Assembly: GCF_015278255.1 (NCBI RefSeq)
Contig: NZ_JADIJC010000001.1
Location: forward strand, 1 to 64,000
Source of the DNA: Microbacterium hibisci
GTDB taxonomy: Bacteria > Actinomycetota > Actinomycetes > Actinomycetales > Microbacteriaceae
DNA: 64,000 bases
Reading direction: 5' to 3'
In this document: in pieces, positions 55,909 to 64,000 of the stretch
Numbering within the stretch: the first letter of the stretch is position 1
Layout: each line of letters opens with the position of its first letter
Made by a program: the position numbers and the translations under genes
Notes under the pieces: model-generated
Told to the model about the DNA's origin: nothing
Databases searched by the model: none
Seen by the model: only the letters and a program-made list of their open reading frames with translations

Positions 55909-56511
55909 GTGATCGAGTTCGTCGGTGCCACCCTGGTCGACGTCGCCCGAGCCGCCGGTGTCTCGCAGTCGACGGCGTCGCGAGTCCTCAACGGCTCAGC
56001 ACGATCGGTGCTCCCGGAGAACGAAGAACGCGTGCGCGCAGCAGCCCAGCGACTCGGATACTCGGTAGATCTCCACGCTCAAGCAACCGCGCGACGCGAC
56101 TCCACGATGGTCGCGATCGTCGTCGACTCGCTCACCGATCCGGAGTCCATGGAGATCGCGATGGGAATCCATGAGCGAGCTGAGCTGAATGGATACGCGG
56201 TTCGCGTCGCCGTCTGCCGGCTTGCGTCGGACGAGGGCCTTGCGGTGCTCCGCGCTGTCCGCGGGGAGAGGCCTCGCGGGATCTTCGTGATCGTGCCCAG
56301 AGACAAGACCATCCACGATGCCGTCAAGGCAGAGGTCGTGGAGTACCAATCACAGGGCGGTTCCGTGATCGTGATCGATCAGGCGGTGCGACGAGATCAC
56401 TGCGCGGAGTCGTCCGGACGATGGCAATACGGTCGCCGCCTCGCCGCACGGATGCTCGCCGAGCGGTCTTCGAGCAGCCGATCCGATCGGAATCTGAAAG
56501 GACAATCGTGA
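55909..56511 (+). CDS. Truncated LacI family regulator
   Basis: The 200-aa product has an intact LacI HTH (TLVDVARAAGVSQSTASRVLNGSA) and the first half of the effector domain up to GGSVIVIDQAVRRDH. LacI proteins normally have 330-350 aa. From about residue 168 the sequence loses similarity, and an alternative frame reads RPDDGNTVAA, which looks more like the family. A frameshift or internal deletion is likely, so it may bind DNA but not sense sugar. GTG 55909 has AAGGA 6 nt upstream. It overlaps the next gene by 4 nt. Confidence 0.7.
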   Translation: MIEFVGATLVDVARAAGVSQSTASRVLNGSARSVLPENEERVRAAAQRLGYSVDLHAQATARRDSTMVAIVVDSLTDPESMEIAMGIHERAELNGYAVRVAVCRLASDEGLAVLRAVRGERPRGIFVIVPRDKTIHDAVKAEVVEYQSQGGSVIVIDQAVRRDHCAESSGRWQYGRRLAARMLAERSSSSRSDRNLKGQS

Positions 56512-58157
56512 CAGACCACCCCTCACGCCCTCGACTCGGAATCCAGGGACCCGTCGTCGCATGGCAAGACCCGTGGGCGAAGGAAGAATCGGATGCAATC
56601 ATGCGGACTGGCACCGGTGTGCGTCTCGACTCACAGGATCCGACGCCGACCGTCGCGGGATACCTCTCCCTACTTCGAGATCTGGGTGCCGACTTCCATG
56701 TCCACCACGTCATCCCCGGCCTCCAAGGCCAGGCGCAGATGTTGCACGACTCCGCTCGCGCCGGTCTCGACTTCGTCCTCGGCAACGAGTACGGGAACAT
56801 CAACGGGCCGTTCGTGCCCGGGACCAACCGCTGGGACGTGCCGGCAGAGCTACTGGAAGATGCTGCGGCGACGGGCGGGCTCATCGGCGTACTCTACGAT
56901 GAGCCGGAGCACCTCCAGATCAACGCAGATCAGTACCGGAAGGATGCCTTCCACCCGCATTTCGCCTCCACCGACGGGCTCGCGGCAGAAGCGGCCGCCG
57001 ACCGCGTCGCGGATTCGGCCGCGGCGATCGTTCACGATGTGGACACCGCCACGACAGGTGCGGGTGCCCGTGTCCCCGTGCTGGCGGAGCAGGTGTTCCC
57101 TGTCCTCTTCCACACGCTCGCCCGCGGAGGGATGACGCCGACCCCGAAGATCATGAAGGAGTCGTTCCAACCCCTTCAACTCTCGACCGCCCTCGGTGCC
57201 GCCCTGCAGTACGGGCGCGACTTCTGGGTGTGTGCCGATCTGTGGGGTCCTGACGTCGGGCCGTGGTTCACACGCGCGCCGGGTTTCCCCGGTCACTCGC
57301 CGGCCGAGTATGCGTCCGCGCTCCGCATGGGGTATCTCTTCGCCCCGTCGCACCTCTTCACCGAGAACATCGATGTGCTCATCCATCACCGGGGCCACGA
57401 TCGATTCGAGCGGACCGAGTTCGGAGACGTCTGGGACGAGTTCGTCCGCGACTTCATCCCGCGCACTCCTCTCGAATGGAGCTTCGCTGATGCCCGACCG
57501 GACATCGTCTTGATCCACGCAGAAGACAGCAACTTCGGACGCGGCACGCTGCCGTTCGGCAATCGCGGCGCCTCCGCCCCACAAGCGTCGAAGAGCGTCT
57601 TCGCCGCCTGGCACCTGCTGAGCCACGGATCGATACCGCCGGACGGGAGCTGCATGCACATCGACCGCTACACGTTCCCGCGCCATGCGCTCAACGGCAT
57701 CCCGCGCTCCACCTTCCCGTTGAGCCAGGGCGCGGAAACCGTCACGCACACGCACCCGCTCTTCCATCCCGTCCGCAACACGCTCGTATTCGACGAGACG
57801 GTCACGCCTGACCGTCTGGGGGAGCCAGAGCTGATCGTCGTGGCTGGTACCCGGTTGCCCGCACGGACCCGTGACCTGTTGCGACGGCGTGCCGAGTCGG
57901 GCGCTGTCGTCGTCATCCCTCGGTGGCTGGCCGGTCCCACAGGGGGAGATCGTGAACGGGTCGGATCGGGCGCGTGGATCGTCTACGACGACCTGCTGCA
58001 CGACGATGACGCGAAACTGGCGATCTCGACGCACCTCGGCTCGCCCGACCGCTGGACGCAGCGCTTCGGCGACACGGAGATCGTCTTCGAGGCGGCCGAT
58101 GCTGACGGAGTGACGCTTCACGCGGAGGTAGTTGCTTCGCGTAGCGCGCGGGTCTGA
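56508..58157 (+). CDS. Unassigned glycoside-hydrolase-like protein (TIM barrel plus GATase-like domain)
   Basis: The product has 549 aa from GTG 56508 with AAAGGA upstream. The first 380 residues look like a TIM barrel (DFVLGNEYGNINGPFVPG, VPVLAEQVFPVLFHTLARGG, LQYGRDFWVCADLWGPDVG) with Glu and Asp at strand ends. The C-terminal part (ELIVVAGTRLPARTRDLLRR, GAVVVIPRWLAG) resembles the trimerisation domain of GH42-type enzymes. No signal peptide is present, so it would act on imported oligosaccharides. I cannot place it in a named family. It ends the forward sugar locus. Confidence 0.75.
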   Translation: MTDHPSRPRLGIQGPVVAWQDPWAKEESDAIMRTGTGVRLDSQDPTPTVAGYLSLLRDLGADFHVHHVIPGLQGQAQMLHDSARAGLDFVLGNEYGNINGPFVPGTNRWDVPAELLEDAAATGGLIGVLYDEPEHLQINADQYRKDAFHPHFASTDGLAAEAAADRVADSAAAIVHDVDTATTGAGARVPVLAEQVFPVLFHTLARGGMTPTPKIMKESFQPLQLSTALGAALQYGRDFWVCADLWGPDVGPWFTRAPGFPGHSPAEYASALRMGYLFAPSHLFTENIDVLIHHRGHDRFERTEFGDVWDEFVRDFIPRTPLEWSFADARPDIVLIHAEDSNFGRGTLPFGNRGASAPQASKSVFAAWHLLSHGSIPPDGSCMHIDRYTFPRHALNGIPRSTFPLSQGAETVTHTHPLFHPVRNTLVFDETVTPDRLGEPELIVVAGTRLPARTRDLLRRRAESGAVVVIPRWLAGPTGGDRERVGSGAWIVYDDLLHDDDAKLAISTHLGSPDRWTQRFGDTEIVFEAADADGVTLHAEVVASRSARV

Positions 58158-58239
58158 CGCCCTCGCCTGCCAGCAGGCTGGACCGTTCTCGGTACACGCC
58201 CCCGATGGTCATCCGTCCGATACGTACGGGCTTGCCTCG

Positions 58240-59169
58240 TCAGGAGATCGAGGGCGCCTCCCGTGCGATGCGCTGCAGGATGCGGTGCGCGAGCCGCATG
58301 AACTGCGCCGTGGCCGGTGAGATGGCGCCGCCCCGACGTGTCACGAAGGCGTAGTGCTCGACGATGGGCGGGTCCAGCGGCGCCCATGAGAGGCCGCGCG
58401 CCTTCATGAACGGGCGCCCGACGTGGAAGGAGACCAGGGAGTCCCCGACGCCCTGGGCGGCGAGTTCGAGTGCGTGGGTCTGGAACTCGACCTCGACGAT
58501 CGGGTGAATGACGGCGCCCTCGCGCTGTGCGCGCTCGGTGAGGGACACACGCAGCGGGTCGTCGTGCGACCACCGCGCCTCGGACAGGATGAGGGGGCGC
58601 GAGGCGAGGGTCACGATGTCGATCGGCCCGACTGTGTGCTCTGGGTTCCGCGACACGTACACGGCCTGATCGCGGAACACCGAGGGCGTCAGCTCGAGTT
58701 CGCGGTCGTCGATCGGCAGCTGCACCAACCCGGCCTCGAGCCGCCCCTCGCGCACTTCGTCGGCCACCTCTGACGAGTTGAGTCCGACCACCTGGATGCG
58801 CACCGAGGGGTACAGCTCGTGGAACTCGCGGATCAGATCGGTGAGCAGATACAGGTGCGCGCTGTTGAAGGTGCCGAACGAAACGGTGCCCTCTTCGAGT
58901 GATCGCAGCCGCCTGCTCCACTCTGAGAGCTCCCGCGCATCGCTCAACGTGCGCTCGGCGAGGGGGAGCAGCTGCTTGCCTGCATCGGTCAGAAGCAGTC
59001 GTCGGGACGTCCGGGTGAAGAGCGTCACGCCGAGCGAGGTTTCCAGCACACTGATCTGCTCGGAGAGGCTGGGCTGCGCAATGTGATGCTCGGCCGCCGC
59101 TCCCGCGAACGTTCCGACACGGGCCGCCGAGACGAAGTACTCGAGTTGGCGGACGGTGGGAAGCGCCAT
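58240..59169 (-). CDS. LysR family transcriptional regulator
   Basis: The 309-aa regulator has an N-terminal HTH (TVRQLEYFVSAARVGTFAGAA... QPSLSEQISVLETSLG) and a ligand-binding domain whose YPSVRIQVVGLNSSEVA... LEAGLVQLPIDD closely matches the LysR at 29204. The start at 59169 is set by AAAGGAG on the minus strand. It is divergent from the SDR/ABC operon, which it probably controls through the dyad in the gap. Confidence 0.9.
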   Translation of the reverse strand: MALPTVRQLEYFVSAARVGTFAGAAAEHHIAQPSLSEQISVLETSLGVTLFTRTSRRLLLTDAGKQLLPLAERTLSDARELSEWSRRLRSLEEGTVSFGTFNSAHLYLLTDLIREFHELYPSVRIQVVGLNSSEVADEVREGRLEAGLVQLPIDDRELELTPSVFRDQAVYVSRNPEHTVGPIDIVTLASRPLILSEARWSHDDPLRVSLTERAQREGAVIHPIVEVEFQTHALELAAQGVGDSLVSFHVGRPFMKARGLSWAPLDPPIVEHYAFVTRRGGAISPATAQFMRLAHRILQRIAREAPSIS

Positions 59170-59198
59170 CCTGGGCTCCTTTCTCAAGGTTCAACCTA

Positions 59199-59219
59199 TG
59201 TCTACCATCTGAGACAAAG
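59199..59219. promoter_or_regulatory. Putative LysR-binding dyad before the SDR operon
   Basis: TGTCT-ACCATCTG-AGACA (59199-59216) is a perfect 5-bp dyad in the divergent gap. The sub-sequence CATCTGAGACAAAG (59206-59219) is echoed by CATCAGAGACTGAG at 63903-63916, before the next gene after this operon. Confidence 0.55.
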
Positions 59220-59293
59220 CATTGCCCTGCCTTTTCGGGCCTGGTGCACTGGGTTCCCAACAGCGAACAACGCAGCGAAAGGTCGGAACTTAC

Positions 59294-60010
59294 ATGCAGG
59301 GCACTCAGCGCACCGTCGTCGTCACGGGAGCAGCATCGGGGATGGGGCTGTCCACCGTCCAGACGTTCCTGCGCGCCGGATGGCGGGTCGTCGGCCTCGA
59401 TGTCGTCGAGAGCGGCGTTGACGAGGCCGAGCCCGGGGCATACCTCTCCGCCGTCGTCGATGTGCGCTCCCGCGATGCCCTCGAGCGCGTCCTCGACGAG
59501 CTGCTGCCGGCCGGCGAGTCCATCCACGCAGTCGCGAACATCGCCGGCGTCTACCCTCCCACGAGCCTCGAGACCTACGACGAGGCGACCTACCGGCGGA
59601 TCTTCGACATCAATGTGCTCGGCATCCTGAACGTGATCGCCGCGGCCCGCCCCCGGCTCGTCGACGGCTCGGCCGTCGTCAACTTCGCATCGGTGGACGC
59701 GTTCACCGTCTCGCCCGGCCAGTTGCTCTACGGCGCCTCGAAGGCTGCCGTCGTGATGCTCACGAAGGCTCTGGCCCTCGAGTTGGCCCCCGCGGGCATC
59801 CGGGTGAACGGCATCGCGCCGGGCTGGGTCGCGACGCCGGGAAATGCCGCCACAGGACGGATGGATGCCGCAGCTGCCGGCATCCCGCTCGGCAGGGTCG
59901 CACAGCCCGAAGAGATCGCGGACTGGGTGCTCCTGCTCTCCACGCCGAACGCGGTCGCGTTCATGACTGGTGAGACCGTCGTGCTCTCGGGCGGGGACGT
60001 GATCCGATGA
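59294..60010 (+). CDS. Short-chain dehydrogenase/reductase
   Basis: The 238-aa classical SDR has the nucleotide-binding TGAASGMG near the N-terminus, NIAGV, and the catalytic Tyr-Lys in LYGASKAAV with a preceding Ser in ASVDAF. The ending [20 protein letters not shown] is typical. ATG 59294 gives the normal length; RBS support is weak. It overlaps the next SDR by 4 nt. Two SDRs cotranscribed with an importer suggest stepwise oxidation of an imported alcohol. Confidence 0.9.
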   Translation: MQGTQRTVVVTGAASGMGLSTVQTFLRAGWRVVGLDVVESGVDEAEPGAYLSAVVDVRSRDALERVLDELLPAGESIHAVANIAGVYPPTSLETYDEATYRRIFDINVLGILNVIAAARPRLVDGSAVVNFASVDAFTVSPGQLLYGASKAAVVMLTKALALELAPAGIRVNGIAPGWVATPGNAATGRMDAAAAGIPLGRVAQPEEIADWVLLLSTPNAVAFMTGETVVLSGGDVIR

Positions 60011-60729
60011 GCGCCCCCGAGACAATCATCATCACTGGGGCCGCGCGCGGCCAGGGCGCCGCCCACGCCGCGCACCTCGCCCGCGGAGGAACCCGCGTCG
60101 TACTCACCGACGTGCTCGACGCCGAAGGCGAGAACACCGCCGCCGTGCTGCGGGCCTCCGGCGGCGATGCGGTGTACCGCCACCTCGACGTCACCGACGA
60201 GGAGTCGTGGGCGAAGCTCGCCGCCGAGCTCTCCGGCGCGAAGCACCGCGTGCGTGCGCTCGTGAACAACGCGGGGATCCTGCGCTACGGCGCGATCGCC
60301 GACACCAGCCTCGACAGCTGGCGGCTGCACGAGCGGGTGAACGTGCACGGGGCGTTCCTCGGCATCCGCGCCATCGCCCCGCTCCTGGTCACCGGCGGAT
60401 CCATCGTCAACGTCTCGTCGACCGCCGCGCTCGTCGGCAGTGCCGGGTACAGCGCCTACGCGGCGTCGAAAGCCGCCGTGATCGCCCTCACCCGCGTCGC
60501 CGCCGTCGAGCTCGCACCACGCGCCCGCGTCAACGTCATCTGCCCCGGAGGCGTCGCCACCGCCATGAACGACGACGAGCCCGCCGGAGGGACGTCTTCG
60601 CTCACGCCGCTCGGCCGCCGCGCGCACGCCGACGAGATCTCGCCGCTGGTCGAATACCTGATCTCGCCTGCCGCGTCGTTCGTCACCGGCTCCGTCTTCA
60701 CCATCGACGGAGGCCTCACCGCCGTCTGA
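60007..60729 (+). CDS. Short-chain dehydrogenase/reductase
   Basis: The 240-aa classical SDR has [19 protein letters not shown] and catalytic YAASK with the preceding [14 protein letters not shown]. The C-terminus [16 protein letters not shown] is standard. It resembles 3-alpha/20-beta-hydroxysteroid and cyclohexanol-type dehydrogenases in general shape, but the substrate cannot be deduced. It is coupled to the SDR upstream. The importer genes start 77 bp later. Confidence 0.9.
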   Translation: MSAPETIIITGAARGQGAAHAAHLARGGTRVVLTDVLDAEGENTAAVLRASGGDAVYRHLDVTDEESWAKLAAELSGAKHRVRALVNNAGILRYGAIADTSLDSWRLHERVNVHGAFLGIRAIAPLLVTGGSIVNVSSTAALVGSAGYSAYAASKAAVIALTRVAAVELAPRARVNVICPGGVATAMNDDEPAGGTSSLTPLGRRAHADEISPLVEYLISPAASFVTGSVFTIDGGLTAV

Positions 60730-60806
60730 CCCGTCCCCGTCCGCCCTCGATCAGAAACCCGCACCACCCGCACCCACAGCACCACCCCCACAGAGAAGAG
60801 AACCCG

Positions 60807-61676
60807 ATGAACACCCGCACCTTCCCGCGCCGAATGTCAGCCGCCATCGCCGGCCTGAGCCTCGCCGGCCTCGCACTCGCCGGATGCGCCAACGCGTCGG
60901 CATCCACCGTCGATGCGAGCTGCGAGCCCGCCCACGACGGCCTCACCACCTACACCGCCGGCACCCTCACCGTCGGCGTCCCCGAGAACCTGCCCTACAC
61001 CCAGACGAAGGGGTCTGACGCGGCAGGGCTCGAGATCGACCTCGTCAAGAAGATCGCGGCGGCCGAGTGCCTGAACGTCGCATTCGTGCCGATCACGTAC
61101 GCCAACGGCATCCCCATGATCAGCGAGCAGAAGAAGGCCGATCTCATCACGGGCGGCTGGTACGTCACCGAGGCCCGCGCCGAGCAGGTCGGGTTCACGG
61201 CCCCGACCTTCTACGACAGCATGGGCATCATCTCCAAGGACGGCCTCACCACGGTCACCGAGCTGGAGTCCGCCGGCGATGTCGGCAGCGTCGCCGGGTT
61301 CTCGTGGGAGGGCGACATGAGCGCCGTGCTCGGCGACCACCTGAAGACCTACCCGGGCACGGTCGAGACCAAGCAGGACCTCGTCAGCGGGCGTATCCAG
61401 GCCGCGCTCGACGGCTACGCGGTCGCCACGGTCGCCTACGCGGGCACCGACTACAAGGTCGAGCCGGCCGAGGTCGACGAGCGGATCGGCATCACCACCT
61501 CGATGCCGATCATCGCGTTCCCCATCGCCAAGGAGAACACCGCGCTCTCGGATGCGATCAGCGAGTACATCGACCAGTTCCGCGAGGACGGAACGCTCGA
61601 GGAGGTGCTGGCCGACTACGACCTCCCGGCCAGCCTGCTCGTACCGGCCGACGTCGCCGAGACCTCCATCCGCTGA
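60807..61676 (+). CDS. Amino-acid-type ABC transporter binding lipoprotein
   Basis: The 289-aa family 3 solute-binding protein has a signal peptide with lipobox LAGC and lipidated Cys27. Core features are LTVGVPENLPYTQTKG, AAGLEIDLVKKIAA and ADLITGGWYVTEARAEQV. The family binds polar amino acids, opines or related small molecules. ATG 60807 follows AGAGAA. With the SDRs it points to uptake and oxidation of a small hydroxylated or amino compound (inference). Confidence 0.92.
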   Translation: MNTRTFPRRMSAAIAGLSLAGLALAGCANASASTVDASCEPAHDGLTTYTAGTLTVGVPENLPYTQTKGSDAAGLEIDLVKKIAAAECLNVAFVPITYANGIPMISEQKKADLITGGWYVTEARAEQVGFTAPTFYDSMGIISKDGLTTVTELESAGDVGSVAGFSWEGDMSAVLGDHLKTYPGTVETKQDLVSGRIQAALDGYAVATVAYAGTDYKVEPAEVDERIGITTSMPIIAFPIAKENTALSDAISEYIDQFREDGTLEEVLADYDLPASLLVPADVAETSIR

Positions 61677-61682
61677 CAGGAT

Positions 61683-61711
61683 CCGGGCGCCGGCGAGATG
61701 CCGGCGCCCGG
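61683..61711 (+). other. Intercistronic hairpin after the binding-protein gene
   Basis: A perfect 12-bp stem (61683-61694 with 61700-61711) and 5-nt loop follow the binding-protein stop by 6 nt, again placed between binding protein and the rest of the importer. It probably stabilises the upstream mRNA. Confidence 0.75.
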
Positions 61712-61732
61712 CACCATTCCCGAGGAGTCCCC

Positions 61733-62518
61733 ATGAACCCCGGACTGATCACCCAGAGCAACGCGATCGCCCATGCGGGTGTCGAGATCTCGCACCTGTC
61801 CAAGAGCTACGGCGACAACCTCGTGCTCGACGACATCTCCATCTCGGTCAAACCCGGCAGCGTCACCGCGCTGATCGGCCCCTCCGGCTCCGGCAAGAGC
61901 ACGCTGCTGCGCTGCGTCAACCTGCTGGAGACGCCCGACAAGGGCACCATCACCGTCGGCACTCAGACCATCGAGGCCGGCCGCAAGGTCAAGGACCGAG
62001 AGCTGCTCGAGCTGCGCCGGCAGGTCGGCATGGTCTTCCAATCGTTCAACCTGTTCCCGCACTTCTCGGTCTTGCGAAACGTCGCCTTCCCTCAGGAGAA
62101 AATCCTCGGCCGCAGTCGCGAAGAGGCCGAGGCCCGCGCCCTGACGCTGCTCGAGCGCGTCGGCTTGAAGGACAAGGCTCACCAGCACCCGAGCCGGTGC
62201 TCCGGCGGCCAGCAGCAGCGCATCGCGATCGTCCGGGCGCTCGCGCTCGACCCCCGCGCGATGCTCTTCGACGAGCCCACGAGCGCGCTCGACCCCGAGG
62301 TCGGCATCGAGGTGCTCGCGGTGATGCGCGAGCTCGCCGACGCGGGCATGACGATGATCGTGGTGACCCACGAGATGTCGTTCGCCCGCGACGTGGGGGA
62401 CCATCTCGTGGTGATGGCTGACGGTCACATCATCGAGGAGGGCGACCCTGCCCGGATCATGGCCGACCCCCGCGAGGAGCGCACCCGCCGCTTCCTCAGC
62501 GCCGTGCTGGATCGCTGA
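61733..62518 (+). CDS. Amino-acid-type ABC transporter ATPase (GlnQ-like)
   Basis: The 261-aa ATPase has Walker A GPSGSGKST at 49-57, Q-loop MVFQSFNLFPHFSV, signature CSGGQQQRIAIVRAL, Walker B AMLFDEPTSALDPE and H-loop VVTHEMSFA, all typical of the polar amino acid transporter family. In the signature, Cys replaces the usual Leu before SGGQ. ATG 61733 follows GAGGAG. The permease gene starts one base after its stop. Confidence 0.94.
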   Translation: MNPGLITQSNAIAHAGVEISHLSKSYGDNLVLDDISISVKPGSVTALIGPSGSGKSTLLRCVNLLETPDKGTITVGTQTIEAGRKVKDRELLELRRQVGMVFQSFNLFPHFSVLRNVAFPQEKILGRSREEAEARALTLLERVGLKDKAHQHPSRCSGGQQQRIAIVRALALDPRAMLFDEPTSALDPEVGIEVLAVMRELADAGMTMIVVTHEMSFARDVGDHLVVMADGHIIEEGDPARIMADPREERTRRFLSAVLDR

Positions 62519-62519
62519 C

Positions 62520-63161
62520 ATGCAGGACGCACTGCTCGCCGTCCTCATGGGACTGCCGATGACGCTGCTCGTGACGGCCCTGGCCTTCGTGATCGGCGCG
62601 ATCGGCGGCATCCCGATCATGCTCGGCCTGCGGTCGAAGTGGGCGCCGCTGCGCGCGACCGTCCGCTTCGTCGTCGACCTGGTCCGCGGCATCCCGCCCA
62701 TCGTCTGGCTGTTCCTCATCTATTTCGGAGTCCAGATCGGCTCGATCCGGCTCGACTCGCTCACCGCCGCAGTCATCGGCCTCGGGATCATCTCGAGCGC
62801 TTACCTCGCCGAGATCTACCGCGGCGGCTTCACGACGCTCCCGCGTGGGCAGGGCGAAGCGGCGGCCGCGCTCGGCCTCGGCTCTCGCACCACGTTCGGC
62901 AGGATCCTCGCGCCGCAGGCGCTGCGCACCGCGCTCCCGTCGATCACCACGTTCCTGCTGTCGCTGCTGAAGGACTCGTCGATCGCCTCCACGATCGGGG
63001 TGGCCGACATGGTGTTCGCGGCGAACATGTTCGCCCGTCAGAACCCCGCGACGGCCGGCATCCTGCCGTTCTTCATCGCCGCGGCGGTGTACCTGATCGT
63101 CAGCATCCCGATCGCGATCGCGGCGCGACGACTCGATACGCGACTGAGGAAGGCGCAGTGA
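62520..63161 (+). CDS. Amino-acid-type ABC transporter permease 1
   Basis: The 213-aa HisMQ-type permease has VRGIPPIVWLFLIYFG, the EAA loop RGQGEAAAALGLGSRTTFGR and LKDSSIASTIGVADM, the last being the conserved SSL-type motif of this family. About five membrane helices are predicted. It shares one base with permease 2, with which it forms a heterodimeric channel. Confidence 0.93.
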   Translation: MQDALLAVLMGLPMTLLVTALAFVIGAIGGIPIMLGLRSKWAPLRATVRFVVDLVRGIPPIVWLFLIYFGVQIGSIRLDSLTAAVIGLGIISSAYLAEIYRGGFTTLPRGQGEAAAALGLGSRTTFGRILAPQALRTALPSITTFLLSLLKDSSIASTIGVADMVFAANMFARQNPATAGILPFFIAAAVYLIVSIPIAIAARRLDTRLRKAQ

Positions 63162-63805
63162 TGGACATCGTCGAATACCTCCCGCGACTCCTTCAAGGAC
63201 TCGTCGTGAGCCTGCAGCTCACGGTGCTCTCCGTCGTCTTCGGCTACGCGATCGGCCTCGTCTTCGCGCTGGGGGTGAGTTCGGTGCGGCCGTGGCTGCG
63301 CTGGCCCGCGCTCATCGTCGTCGAGATCGGCCGCGGCATCCCGGCCCTCGTCGTGCTGTACATCGTGTACTTCGGACTCCCGGCCCTCGGCATCCTGTTC
63401 GAGAACTTCAGGGCGGCCGTGATCGGCCTTACCTTCTCGGCGGGCGCGTACTCGTCCGAGATGATCCGCGCCGGCATCCAGTCGGTGCCGCGCGGGCAGA
63501 CCGAGGCGTCGTCCGCTCTGGGGCTTCCCCGCTCCACATCGTTCACACGCATTGTGTTGCCGCAGGGGCTGAGATCGGCGATCCCGGCGCTCATGGGCCT
63601 CGCGATCATGTCGTTCCAGGCGACATCGCTCGCCTACTCGATCTCGGTCAACGAACTGATGAGCCAGGCATACCAGATCAGCAACATCACCTTCGAGTAC
63701 CTGACCGTGTACGCCGTCACCGGCCTGATCGACGCCGCGATCGCGGTCCCCGCTACCTGGTTGTCGGTGGGCGTCGAACGTCGTCTGTCGCGCGCGCACG
63801 CCTGA
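63161..63805 (+). CDS. Amino-acid-type ABC transporter permease 2
   Basis: The 214-aa HisMQ-type permease has EIGRGIPALVVLYIVYFGLP, the EAA loop RGQTEASSALGLPRSTSFTR and SFQATSLAYSISVNELMSQA. ATG 63161 uses the last base of the previous stop (TGATG). It ends the importer operon and is followed by a terminator. Confidence 0.93.
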   Translation: MDIVEYLPRLLQGLVVSLQLTVLSVVFGYAIGLVFALGVSSVRPWLRWPALIVVEIGRGIPALVVLYIVYFGLPALGILFENFRAAVIGLTFSAGAYSSEMIRAGIQSVPRGQTEASSALGLPRSTSFTRIVLPQGLRSAIPALMGLAIMSFQATSLAYSISVNELMSQAYQISNITFEYLTVYAVTGLIDAAIAVPATWLSVGVERRLSRAHA

Positions 63806-63816
63806 ACACGCCGGTT

Positions 63817-63861
63817 CACGGATGCTGCACCCCAACGCTCGGGCGGGGTGCGGCATCCGTG
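63817..63861 (+). terminator. Terminator of the SDR/ABC operon
   Basis: A 17-bp stem with one T-G wobble (63817-63833 with 63845-63861) and an 11-nt loop is followed by TTTCCC. It begins 12 bp after the permease stop. Confidence 0.85.
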
Positions 63862-63897
63862 TTTCCCACCTCGAACTAACCATAGGAAGAACCTTGA

Positions 63898-63916
63898 TCT
63901 CTCATCAGAGACTGAG
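63898..63916. promoter_or_regulatory. Dyad before the right-edge gene, similar to the SDR promoter dyad
   Basis: TCTCT-CATC-AGAGA (63898-63911) is a perfect 5-bp dyad. CATCAGAGACTGAG (63903-63916) shares 11 of 14 bases with the site at 59206-59219. The same LysR may control the gene that starts at 63987. Confidence 0.45.
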
Positions 63917-63986
63917 TCTTTCCCTCTGCCACACACGCTCATAACGTCGTTCACAAGCACGAACACCCCAAAACGAAGGAAACGAC

Positions 63987-64000
63987 ATGACCCGCTACGC
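63987..64000 (+). CDS. Start of a gene cut by the window edge
   Basis: ATG 63987 follows GAAGGA (63975-63980) by 6 nt and reads MTRY before the window ends. The product is unknown. Location suggests a further enzyme or transporter of the same LysR-controlled set. Confidence 0.6.

Overview
The window is high-GC actinobacterial chromosome. The protein content, the many GTG starts, the 4-nt stop/start overlaps and a conserved housekeeping gene order all point to a member of the Microbacteriaceae, most likely Microbacterium or a close relative. The genus is inferred, not proven.

Region 1 (1-17032) is core genome. It opens with the 3' end of a 5S rRNA gene and its terminator, then a dense forward cluster: repeat-rich TPR-like protein, HAD phosphatase, 52-aa microprotein, tlyA, nadK, recN, pyrG, NUDIX, xerD, parA-like, scpA, scpB, rluB, tyrA, cmk, der. 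The order matches the Rv1691-Rv1713 segment of Mycobacterium tuberculosis as I remember it, with tyrA added and the two genes that sit between recN and pyrG there missing. It links rRNA modification, NAD(P) and CTP supply, DNA repair, chromosome dimer resolution and condensation, and ribosome assembly.

Region 2 (17040-22660) holds variable singletons: two GNAT acetyltransferases, a NUDIX protein with a PIN/NYN-like C-terminal half, a LuxR-type regulator, a SemiSWEET sugar transporter, an S4 RNA-binding protein, a YhhN lysoplasmalogenase, and tRNA-Pro(GGG).

Region 3 (22660-26330) is a small integrated element or remnant just downstream of tRNA-Pro. It has an excisionase-like HTH gene, a tyrosine integrase, three cargo genes, a truncated alpha/beta-hydrolase and a decayed tRNA-Arg(ACG) that keeps its own terminator.

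Region 4 (26339-34382) is a catabolic island. aspA and a HisD-like dehydrogenase are divergent from a LysR regulator, followed by an MHS-family importer, a phosphotriesterase/lactonase-like enzyme and a ThDP-dependent decarboxylase. Two transcription units share a near-identical 46-bp promoter block, so they probably form one regulon. The substrate is unknown.

Region 5 (34479-43095) is efflux and signalling. It has a hexapeptide acetyltransferase-TetR-MFS operon, then a MacB-like ABC exporter divergent from a NarL-type two-component system, then a 14-TM DHA2 efflux pump. A dyad plus half-site is repeated with the same geometry before the kinase and before the pump.

Region 6 (43260-58157) is a polysaccharide locus, probably for rhamnogalacturonan. 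It contains a secreted PL11 lyase, a ThuA-like protein, a hydroxyacid dehydrogenase, a DUF2264 protein, a DeoR/LacI chimeric regulator with three matching operators, a CUT1 sugar ABC importer, a truncated LacI regulator and an unassigned GH-like protein.

Region 7 (58240-64000) has a second LysR of the same subgroup, divergent from two SDR dehydrogenases and a polar-amino-acid-type ABC importer. The first bases of another gene lie at the right edge.
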